From Rhynchonema sp. JSB1_4 (lineage: Eukaryota > Nematoda > Chromadorea > Monhysterida > Xyalidae), in assembly GCA_030248065.1 (NCBI GenBank), contig JASAMV010001158.1:1-64000 (forward strand): DNA of 64,000 bases, in the 5' to 3' direction. The notes beneath the pieces were generated by a model. It did not search any database. It was not told the origin of the DNA and was given only the letters and a program-made list of their open reading frames with translations. Position 1 is the stretch's first letter. Each line of letters starts with the position of its first letter. Below are positions 14,401 through 26,400 of the stretch, one piece after another. Made by a program: the position numbers and the translations under genes.

Positions 14401-17400
14401 TATTGCGACGAAAAATTGCGAGGATCACAAAAAATAAGAAATAATATCATAACAAGCGTTCTTACCGGGTAAATTATGCCACATCATACGCATATCGGCG
14501 ATGCACGGCTCGCGCATGTCTGAGTACCTGGAGAAATAATTTTTTAATGAAAAAGGCCCATAAGAACAATAAAAATGGGATTAAAATCACAAACTTGCTG
14601 CGAATCATATGCAACTTGTCCGACTTGAAACTCTCCAAACGCAGATGCGGCTGCGTAACAATGGCACACATCGTCAGAAAGTACTGCTTCCATAACTGAA
14701 AGTTGGAATTTGATGCAGAAAACATAAATGAATTGTAATCAATTCAAGAATGCACTTACGGCGAAATCGAACATCCTTAGTCCTCCATTTGGATGTTTGT
14801 CCTTCATTGTGAAGCTCGCATAGTGCATTGTTTTGACTAAAACTCTGCAAAACAATTGTTGTGTTGTTTCATCAAAGACCTCAGCTGACAGACAAGCGCA
14901 AATAATTCTTTCGTGGGCTCGGAAAACACGCACACGAAAAACAAATAATTATTCACCCGTCCTATGCACAATATTACACCAAGATTCCAAACTAATCACA
15001 ACAGACAACAAAACAGGTCGCGTGCACCAAAAACGCATCAAAAAAATGTTTCACCGAATGAATAATTTGAGCTTACGAAAACAGGGTCGTCAATGGCAGT
15101 AAGAAAACAACCACACAACACCACAAAAAAAACAAAACAAAACACAAACAAAACAAAACGCCCCCAACACCCCAAAACACACAAAAAAAAAAAACAAACA
15201 TTAAACACCGACAAAAACCAATCAAAACCACCAACCGATTCATCAACAAGTGCATGTGCATCCAGTCATTCGGGTACACAGTCTTTGTGTCGACCAGATC
15301 GTGCCACAACATGAACAACTCCATCAACAGGTCACGTTTGTCAATTGATGTTGGACACTTTCGTTGGACGTAGGTTTGGTAGTGATGGGCGGTGGTCTCG
15401 TCCAACAGTGTCATTAGCAGACACACTAGGCGACGCTGAAGGTTGGGGGAGATTGGTGAAACATTTGTAGGAGGCGTGCGAACCTGGTGATCGGATCGGA
15501 TTCGATGCGCGTTGGTCCCGTGACCTTAGTGAATTGAGGACATGTTATTTGGCTCCAAAATGGCCCAATTATGAACAAACGCTCGGCCGAAAGCTGGATC
15601 CGCCACTGATGTGAGATTAGAATTGCTGCTTGGGTTTCAACGATATTTAATTTTCGCGCGTGATGAAGATTACGATTTGTCTGGTCCAATGTGCATGTCA
15701 TATGCGACCATAGCAAATCGGTCGAAATTTACTCGTGCAGCTGATTTTAACAAGCGTTAAAGTTGTTCCTGGCGGAGAAAAAAAACATTTGCACACTGGC
15801 CGAAATTAGTGACGTCAGTACGTCCCTAAACACCCTAAAACAATCACGTGACCAACCTAGGTTCGATCCATGATGCACTAATGGCAAGAACAACCAACCA
15901 CAACAACGGAGTCACTGTTGATTGCCTGAATCAGACCGACTATCGTTTGCATTATTGGTCGCAGACAGATGGACAGCAGCAGCGGCGTATCGGTAACAAC
16001 CTTCAAGTAGTTTATACTTATTTTGTTTCGAAAAGTAAGCGAAAATTCTAATAAAAGCACAAAAATCTGATACTCACCTTCGAGTGATCTAACACCCTGC
16101 CGAATATTTCATCCAGCAACGTTGCACAATTCGACAGCTCATTTGGACTGCTATCCATGACATCCATGCACTGACGGAGAATCAGCTGTAAGTCACGTGT
16201 TCTTTGAGACCATGAGAACGACATTATTAAAAAAGAGGCCAAAAAATATTTTGCAGAATTCACATATGAAATCGGATTGCATCGGTGTTTTGTTTCCCAA
16301 GCCCAAAACGTGCAAACAAAAAATGTTTCATCAACCCCAAACAATAAACGGAAAGTTTCAAAGAGAACATATATTGTAACACCACGCCAACACGAGCCCG
16401 ATTTTGGAGGTGGCAGATTTGTGAAACATTCATATAGTGTTTCCTGTTTTTCTTGGTCCAAGGAAACGAGCGGCCCCGTGTTGTAACTGAACTTCTCGTT
16501 GAGATCGAGATTACAATTTCGACTCAATCACGCAGCAGGCAAAAACGTGTCAAAGTTTGCCTGTGGAATCTAACAACAACAATGTTTCACATGCTCGTTG
16601 TGAGCTTTGTTCGTGTGTGCTGTCAGCATGTCAATGAAACATTTCACTATGTTTGCTGCTGAGTGCAGTGCTTGGATTAACAAGGACACGTTCTTAAAGC
16701 GGCCCCGCCGCTATTGTTTTTTTGGTTTCAGACCTCGGTTTTTTCACTTATATCGCTTGTTGGCATCGAGATCAAAAACATTACGGTAGTTTTGACGAAC
16801 TTCACCAAAATGACGATTACGCACCGAAATCGTTCCGCCAAGATGGTCTATCGGGAACAAAACTGTCCGATATTGACGCACATTTGCACATGATGATCAG
16901 GAATGACAAGAGAAATTCAAAATCACTGGGGCGTGATATAGGCGGCGGGTTACGGTAGCCCGATAAAACATTAGCTCTGTTGTAAATAACAAATGTTTTG
17001 TCAACCTACCGTAACGCGCCGCCTATACCACACCTCTGTGATTTGAATTTTGCTTTGGAAATCCTGATTTCTATGCACACATAGTGCATCAATATTGGGA
17101 TAATTTATTCCCGTGCGGCCATGTTGGTGGATCAATATCGGTGGGTAAACGTCAGTTTGGTGAAGTTCTTGACGGTTAACGTTCTTCATCCCAGTGCCAA
17201 CTAACGATTAATATAAAAAAACCGAGGTACGAAACCCCCCGGTTTAATCTCTTTCATTGGCTTTCTGAAATCTCGACCCCAAACTGGAGTTGAGTAATAA
17301 CGTAGAGTCGGTTGTTTCCTTTGCCTCGCTTAAAAAGGAAATACTATATAGTCCAACCACTAGCTCATGAGACGACTTTTTTAAAGCTTGCTTGGCCAGA

Positions 17401-20400
17401 TTCAAAAAATGCGCCGGTTACACGTGTTTTCGCGAACAAAAGAAAGAGATTGGGCCGAGAGAGATGATGACAAGCTTGCTGACCTCAATTTGTTGCGTGC
17501 TTACGCGAACAGCAACGTTGTTCAACACACAAATGTTTTGGGAGTCAAAAGGGAATTTACGCACTGAGTTGGAGAGATTGTTTTTAAAAAAATACGTGCG
17601 TTTCTCTTTCTTTCATTTCCGAAACACGTGGAACCGGAACATGATTGGATCTGCACACGTCAACTTCAAAAAAAGTCGTCTCATGAGTTCGTGGCTGCTA
17701 ATTTGGGAAATCTTACGTTGTAGAATACAACGCGGTGATTGAGGATTTCTCTTTCTGTTCGTTTTGTAAGTACGTCACCTCCGAAATCAGGCTCGTGTTG
17801 GCGTTGTTTGCCTTACATCCCGTGCTCGCCTACGGCAGGAAAAAAATCCAAAAAAAAAAACAAAAATAATAACCAAACATTGGAAATTCATGCCCAACCT
17901 GCAGCATATCGGTCCTTCCGATTCCATGTACCTGCGCCAACAAGTCACCCCTAATCATGGCTTGCAATGACACGATACGAGACTCGGTCAGACGTGATGG
18001 GCCGAGGTTGGTGAACATTTCGGACAGAAGACGTCTGCATGTGAGATTAAAACTGTTGTTGCCTTTGAACGATATTTATTTTTAGCACGTGATGAAGATT
18101 ACGATTTTATCACAGTTGGATCGTGGAAGTGCGAAACTGAGACGTGTTTTCATTTAAAAAAATGTATGAGACACGACATATACATTTCCGGTTGCGCGTC
18201 ACATTGGCGTGTGTGAAAAAAGGTGATCGGTACAACCGACTAAAGAGTCCGATCACGACGCTAGACTAGGATGTGCGAGACAGACATCACAGCCCGCAGG
18301 TCATGCACATTAGTCGGGCGCAGAAAAAAGCACGAGTCCCAAAACTTTGCAGACTCACGCTAGTGTCTGACTGTGGAGCACCTTTGCAAAGTAAGGCATG
18401 GCTTCAGGCAAAGATTTGAGCACGGCACCCTGATAGTTCAGACGCTCGCCCATTGTCATCAGGTGCGCCAGGCCTGCGAAATTAATCTTTTTTTATTTTT
18501 TTAACAAGTTTTTAACAAAAAAACAAAAGATCACCAACCAACAAAGACACGTCGAACAGACGCCACGAAATGTGCCTCATCAGACGAGCCGCTCAGCCTG
18601 AATAATACAGGCACCATTTTAACAGAACAAGGCGGAAAATTGCCGCGATTGTTAAATTTCAGCCCAGTGTCAAATCATGACCTGCAGCACCCTCACCTGA
18701 CATGCAGGTCCCTCGATCTCACCACAAACTCCATCAAACAGCCAATCGCCTTGAGTGTGTTCATACATCGCAAATGTACGGCGCCCGTCAATTGACCGTC
18801 ACTGATGCTGTCAATTCGGCTTGCCATCACCGACAGAAGTTTGCTGCGATGGACTTGATTTTTTTGCTGTTGTCTTGTTTCTTTTGGAACAGATGGTGAG
18901 GATCGAATAAATTGCAAATTCGTATAAAGACGTTATTTTATACACGTCCGTTAAAGCATTTTTGGACTAACATCGAATTTTTTCAGAATAATCGAACGGA
19001 ACACTGCGGTTTTTACGGCAATGTCCCAGGACAGGCCCCAGGAGGTGTAAAACATTTGTGCTGCGCATGAAACGTAACGAAACCGAACGGTCGTTCAGTT
19101 ATCTTTCAGAAAAGGTAACCGTGAATCAACAAATAAACCAAAAAGCCCAACCTATAAACATTGGCGGCACTAAATCGATACTGTGCGTAATCATGCACGA
19201 TCGGCTTGAAATTCTGATATCGAACTTCGTCCACCAGTCGAATAGTGTGCACCTGAAATCACAACAAGCCGTCTTTTCCCTGATAAATCAGGGCAATCTT
19301 TTGCAGAAATGTCAATTCAACAAGCGAACAAACCAATGCATCAAAGGCTGCCTCATCGTAATCGTTGAGTTTCGACAACAACGTGAACAGTGAGACCAGC
19401 AGATGTTCGAGAAACTGAATAGGAAATTGTAAAAATAGACAGTATAGTCCAGCCACGAACTCATGAGACGACTTATTTTGAAGTTGACTTGTACGGATTC
19501 AATAATGTTCCGGTTCCACGTATTCGGAAATGAAAGAAAGAGAAACGCCTGTATTTTTTAAAAATACGCTCTCCACCTCGGCGCGTAAATTCCCTTTTGA
19601 CTCCCAAAACATGTGTGTGTTGAACGATGTTGCTGTTCGCGTAAGCACGCACCAAATTGAGGTCAGCCAGCTGGAACTTGTCATCATCTCTCTCGGCCCA
19701 ATCTCTTTCTTTTGTTTGCGAAAACCCGTGTAACCGGCGCATTTTTTAATCTGGGCAAGCAAGCTTTAAAAAGAGTCGTCTCATGAGCTCGTGGTTGGAC
19801 TATACTCACAAATGTTTCTGTTTGTTTACTTAAAACTCAATTAACTATAACTCAATATTTTTGATAGATAATTTTATTTTGCTCCAACTAAGAAAACAAT
19901 ACAATTGCTTCCAAACCTTCACAATTTCTTCTCCCGTCGTATCATCGTCGCGCTGCACAATCGCCTCCAGGCTTTTCGCCAGAAACAGTCGATTGTTTTC
20001 CCAGCTGAGCAGGTGCAGCAGCGCTTCTGTGATCAAAGAACGAATGAGATGCTGTAATCATGATTTGTTCCCAGAAATACGAGCAGCTGTGTTAAACTAA
20101 GTAATGAGGCAAAATCATATCAGCCCATTTTCTTTTAGACAGCTATAACGACACAACCCCCGATGGCCGAAATCACAAACGTCAATTGTCAAAGAGAAAC
20201 ATAAGTCATACAGATACAACCAAAACAGATCTGACCCGATTCGACCACCAAATTCACGTAAAAAATGGAGTAAACTTGTGGTAAGAGAAAATTATCATAA
20301 ACGTATAAAAGTGAAGAGAAAACACGCAACTATTCTGTGTGACACTGGTGGAACAAGTCAATGTCCGGATCCGAAACGCATCCCGATTGGACCATGTCAA

Positions 20401-23400
20401 TGTTGCCGTGCACAGTACACCACGTGCTATTGGTCCACCTGCGGGTGTGGCCCGTTTCAGGTCCTCTTGCGACGAAAGCATCGTAACATAGGAAACGTCG
20501 GTTGGCTCGAGTTTTTGCTCCAGCTGAAAAAAGGCAGCATTATCTTCATTTTTATCCCTTTTGTGGGCATACTCTCGTGCTTTAGCTTTCGGCAGTAAGT
20601 AGTGAGCGAGAAACAGTGTTCCTCAAGTCCGAGTTGCTGCTAGGGATCGGAAGGTATCGGGTATCGGCTTATTTTTTCAAGGTATCGGGGTATTACACTT
20701 TTCGCGATTAAAAACTAGTTGTCAAAAACAGCGCTGCAGGTGTTCATTGTTTTGCGAACAGAAAAAAATTTTAAAATGTAGGTGGGAGCTATTTTCATGT
20801 TGCATGACACAACAACAGAGGACGTTTTTCATATTATTATGAAAAAAAATTGTTGCGCGCAGTACTCAATGGCCATCTCAAAAAATCCCGCGCGACGTTT
20901 GCCAAAAACCTCAGTGTTGCTATAAAAGCGGCGTTTTATTGATATTTCGGCACTATCGGGTATCGGGTTATTTTCGAAGTATCAGAATCGGGTATCGGCA
21001 TACCCCCCGATACCGATCCCCAGTTGCTGCTGCAGCTACGTATGTATATGAATTGGGGTTTCAGAACTCTCTGTTGCAAAGGCAAACGAGGACCTCAAAC
21101 TCCCTTAACATAATCAGCTGATGTGGCGTGAAAGGTAGATCATAAACTTCTTCAGATACCACACTGCAAAGACCTAAAGTTGATGCAAAAATAAACAATT
21201 AGCTTCACCTTGTACACCAACAAATCGTGTGCTCCGTCAGGTATGATGGTGCCTTCATCGTGCACGAGTCTCAGGAATGCCAGCGCAAACGGTCGCTCTC
21301 TCTAAAAAAGGGCACACTTTTCATTTTATAAAAATTTTCTCGCACGCCTGTTGTGAAACTAAAAACCCCACCTTATCTTTCGCCTCATTCTTGCTTCGAT
21401 GTCTGAACAGAAAACGCAAATGATACGTGCGCGCTGATATGTCATTGGGGTCATCAGACGCAACCGTCAACTGCGGTGGCAGGGAAATCTGAATAATCAT
21501 CAATACATAGGAGCAACGAAAAACCTTAAAGCGGCCCCGCCGCTATTGTTTTTTTGGTTTTCGACCTCGATTTTTTCACTTATATCGCTTGTTGGCATCG
21601 AGATCAAAAACAGTAGTTTTGACGAACTTCACCAAAATGACGATTACCCACCGAAATCGATCCGCCAAGATGGTTTATCGGGAACAAAACTGTCCGATAT
21701 TGACGCACATTTGCACATGATGATCAGGAATGACAAGAGAAATTCAAAATCACTGGGGCTTGATATAGGCGGCGGGTTACGGTAGCCCGATAAAACATTA
21801 GCTCTTTTGTAAATAACAAATGTTTTGTTAACCTACCGTAACGCGCCGCCTATACCACACCTCTGTGATTTGAATTTTGCTTTGGAAATCCTGATTTCCA
21901 TGCACACATAGTGCATCAATATTGGGACAGTTTGTTCCCGTGCGGCCATGTTGGTTGATCGATTTCGGTGGGTAAACGTGAGTTTGGTGAAGTTCTTGAA
22001 GGTTAATGTTCTTCATCTCAGTGCCAACTAACGATTAATATAAAAAAACCGAGGTCCAAAACCCAAAAAACATTAGCGGCAGGCCCCCTTTAAATAAAAG
22101 AAAAAAGAAACACCGCCTGCCTTGAACGTTTCATTCCATTTCGGTTTCGAGTCCCTGAAGACAACCAAACTGCGGTAGACGGACGAATATTCAATCGATT
22201 CGCCGACTTTGACGAAACACTGAAACCGAAACTGATGTCAATACGTTTTTGTCATTTTTCGGTTTGAACGCGGTTTAGTTTAGAAGGTGGGCCTGTGTAT
22301 AGTGACACTACGCCAACACGAGCCCGATTTCGGAGGTGGCAGAATTGTGAAACATTCATACGTGGCTGCTGATTTGGGAAATCTTACACGTTGTAGAATA
22401 CAAAGCGGTGCATGAGGATTTCTCTTTCTTTGCGTTTTGCAAGCACGTCATCTCCGAAATCGGGCTCGTGTTGGAGTAGTTTGCCTTTAAATTGTCAACA
22501 CGTAAAAGTCTTTGATAAACACAGTTGTGAAAACATTTTCACCGTGTAGTGTGACATTTGATTTTTCAAGATTCTCAAAATGATTTGCTTTACAAACTGC
22601 ATGTGCTGTATAGTCCAGCCACGTGCTCATGAGACGACTCTTTTTAAAGCTTGCTTGGTCAGACTCAAAAAATGCGCCGGTTACACGTGTTTTCGCAAAC
22701 AAAAAAGAGATTGGGCCGAGAGACATGATGACAAGTTCCAGCTGGCTGACCTCAATTTGTTGCGTGCTTACGCGAACAGCAACGTCGTTCAACACACAAA
22801 TGTTTTGGGAGTCAAAAGGGAATTTACGCACCGAGGTGCAGAGCGTGTTTTTAAAAAATACATGCGTTTCTCTTTCTTTCATTTTCGAAATACATGGGAC
22901 CGGAACATTATTGGATCCGAACAAGTCAACTTCAAAATAATTCGTCTCATGAGTTCTTGGCTGGACTATACAGTCGGGACAATCACAACCTAACGACCAA
23001 CTTACATCATGTACGACGTGTGAAACATCGTCCACCATTTCCACACAAACTTCAATGTTTCGCTTCTCGGTTCTGCCATGCGACAAATCAGCGCTGTCCA
23101 ACGTTACGTACAAATCGTTGCGCAGATCATCCGCTACGATCACCTGAAGGAAAACCTCGGTCGGTAATCTGGAGACAAAATTTCCCGAGGCGATTGGTTG
23201 TCATGCGCCCACACCCAACAGCCGAATTAGCTCACAGCCAACGAAACCCCGGCATGAACAAATATATTTCCGTGTCGTCTTTTTTCATAAAAACCGAAAT
23301 TAGATGCAACGCAAAATCCTGAACAGCACAACAACCGAAAATCACAAAAACACACCTCAGGAAACGCCATTTTGCGCACGATAGCCGTCATCGACTGTTG

Positions 23401-26400
23401 CGAAGCGTCAATACTGTCAGCGCCTCAAAATGTTCGCAAGATTTATCACCATGTATATCCAAACTACGCCAACACGAGCCCAATCTCGGAGGTGGTTCGG
23501 TTGCAAAACGAATAGAAAGAGAAAATCTTCATGCACGACGTTGGTCACGTTTCCCAAATGAGCAGCCCCGTATGAATGTTTCACCAAACCCTGCCAGTTC
23601 CGAAATCGGGCTCGCGTTGGCGTAGTGCCAGTATAATTAAAAGCTAATATAAATCCAAAATAATACACCCAAAATATCGCAAAAACCACCAACCAGTCAA
23701 AGTTGGCAACCGCCTGCGGTTGAGTGTGTCCATAGGCACACGTTCTGCATTTGTTCGCGTTTCCTCTTGTATCACGCGCATGCTGACGGCAACCATTTGG
23801 TCACGAGTTACGATAGTGCCTACGCAGAATGAACAGAAAATAGTATTTTACATTTACCAACTTGCGCCTATTTCGATTAAAAACGATTCGAAATGAGCGT
23901 TGATGTGAAGCATATTTGCAAAACTGCCACTGGAGTCAGGTGTTGATCGCACAATGACTATACAAGAATCCATCCAAAAAAATTTCCTGAATGGTAAGGA
24001 TTTTGGAAATCCGTCTCGCTGCGTTATATTTATATTTTTTCCAAAACATTTCTGGCGATATTCCAGTGAAGCTGCTTGAATACTGGGTGCGTGATATCGG
24101 CAAAAATGCTTAGGAAAAATGTAAATGGAACGCTTGTGACCTGCAGTTAGACGTATTTTATCATTCAGGAAAATTTTTGGATAGAGATTCTCATATAGTC
24201 ATTGTGCGACCAATACCAACTGAGTTATCCAACCCAAAACAAAACTGACCAGTTTCAGTCTCCACGACTTTCTGACCCCCAGGCTGAATAGTGTTGACCG
24301 TTTTCAAAACCTGAAAAAAAGAGGAAGGTCAATTTCTTTGAGCATATCTTATAAAATCCAAATCTCAAAACCCACGTCCGCTGCTGAATGCATCAATCCA
24401 AAGCGCTCGCTGGGTATCGAACCCACCCTGGATGCCTGCAGTGCCTTTTTGATCGACGTGTCCAGATTGTCGCCATCGCTTCCCCTGAGATTCATTTAAA
24501 CTCAGATTAAACTAAGCTTCCATAAGGCGTTTTTATTATCATCAGTGAACGACAGTTGGGCTACTATCCCAACTCGCGACGAATGTCGTGCCAATCACTG
24601 TTATAATGAATAAAAGTCAACAAAAACTGACAGAACTAAATCAAATCAACCAACAGCTGCATGGCCATGAACGTCTGCGGTACGTTATCGCCGTGAAACA
24701 TCACCGATTGCTGTCGCATGTACACGATTTCGCTGCTCTTGAACGCTGGTGTGACGTCACACACAGCCAGCGCGTATGGTTGACGACAGACTGCCTCCTT
24801 GGACACACGGGTCGGGGATGGTAGCAGAGCTGAAAATGACTTTGCACGGCTTTGAGCGTTTGTGAGAATTCTGCGGTTGTAGTTGGTTCTTGACGAAATC
24901 ACTTCGAAGCTAAACGTACGTTGCCCGAGGCTAACCTGTGGCCAGAAAAAATTTCACAAGAATACTAACCAGTGGCAGTGCTGCCGAGCGATGTTTTCTT
25001 GCCCGGAAATGTGCCATCCCTCGAGTCAAGCTGTCCCACCCTGGCCAGTCGACAAACTAATACAATACGAGGCCGATCCAGATCTTTGCGACCAAAATCC
25101 TGCAAATATATACAACAGGATGAAATAAAATTCTTTTCGGAAATTGTTTTCCAACAAATCTCCTTCCTAATCTTGCGAAAATCTCACCACAAATTTGGCG
25201 CAAATCGGTTGCTGAATCGATCGTCCGGCCGGCCAAAATACGACGAAATTCTCGCTGCAATTTTTTCATTTGCAAAACGATAAAAGATACGAGAAAAATA
25301 TCAAACCAACGAGAGCAGCTTTGATTCCTGCAAATCATAGATAGCAAACGTGGCCTCGACGTCAAAATTGAACTTGGTCGTTATGCCGTGCAGACGCAGC
25401 AGGAACGAATAACTACAGGAGCTGTCGGGTACCGAACTCCGCTGTGCGCTGCTGTGCCGGTGGACGGAGCAGCTGATGTTTCGCTCCTGTGAATGTATGG
25501 AGTAGAGTTATCTCGATATTGTGCAAGTGTTTCTCATTTCTAATTCCGATGAACACAGAGTTCGGGTGGGGTCGAAAATTCCGAGAAATAAAATTCCCGA
25601 AAAGTGAAGTGAAGCAAAAATACAAAGTTTATATTGCCAAAAAATGGTATTCATGTAATCGGAGCTGGAGGCATATTTTGGGCAATGAATGAGCTGAGGC
25701 TCAGCCTTTTAATATTTTCGCTTGGTCATGTGTTCCTGGCTGGCAGCCTAACCTAAGCCCAACCCTGAAAGAAAGCCTGAGCAGTTGCATTTTTGTTGAT
25801 GTTTCCTTCTTATGGACACTCCAATGGACAGGTCTTCCTGGCTGGCAGCCTAAGCCCAAGCCTAGTCCCCATGGATTTTTTTTACCAAATTTAGCAGCTT
25901 TTTAGCTACTAAATTTTTTAAGAAGCTAGTAAATTTTTAAATTTAGGAGCCTAAAAGCTACTAAATTTTGTATTTTGACCAAAAAAGCTAGTAAATTGGC
26001 TTTTCAGCGGCAAAAAAGCTACTAAATTTTTTATTTTACTAGCTTCTTGCTACTAGCCCATTTTGAAAAAATAAACCCTGCTAGTCCCGAATGCAAGCCT
26101 GAGCACCTACTACATGTATGCCAACTTTCTACAAAAATTTTTCATCCATTCGTACACTAATTTATTTTTCGGGATTTTCGCTTTTCCAGATTTTTTCGGG
26201 ATTTTTGACCGTCACAAGGGGCTGACTAAACATGAGAACTGTTCGATACACATCATCTGGCGAAACATTTGTCCTTGCCAGATTAAAACTGGTCAGTTGC
26301 TGTCGATTTTAAAAAAAGTGCCAACTCAATTTAAAAACGCACCCTGGCTATCTGTATGTGCTCCAACGTCTCCACGTGTTGTTTATAGACAGCATTTATG

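Larger units (their letters stand above)
16380..17812. mobile_element. family B element split by nested family C and family A elements
   Basis: The left part (16380-16436) reads CCAACACGAGCCCGATTTTG and the right part (about 17688-17812) reads GCTGCTAATTTGGGAAATC through to GGCTCGTGTTGGCG. The uninterrupted relative at 22302-22490 shows that these two parts belong together. Between them lie a family C copy (about 16694-17247) and a family A copy (17347-17697). This expands DOCK intron 16186-17898. Confidence 0.6.

Noticed and set aside
15093..15230. Lysine/threonine-rich small protein
   Set aside because: This is the A-rich intron next to DOCK exon 15236-15435; the frame is a product of AC-rich low complexity.
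18980..19052. Extra DOCK exon near 19.03 kb
   Set aside because: It has an acceptor-like edge, but direct splicing from 19152 to 18843 is in phase and aligns to DOCK1 (VYSKLLSVMASRID) without it.
22487..23143. 218-codon minus-strand frame read as one protein
   Set aside because: Only the first 46 codons (23006-23143) are a DOCK DHR-1 exon; the rest is read-through into a family A element.
24190..24245. tRNA gene on the minus strand
   Set aside because: Only a D-arm-like word was found; the anticodon arm, T-arm and acceptor stem do not pair, and the segment belongs to a foldback repeat.
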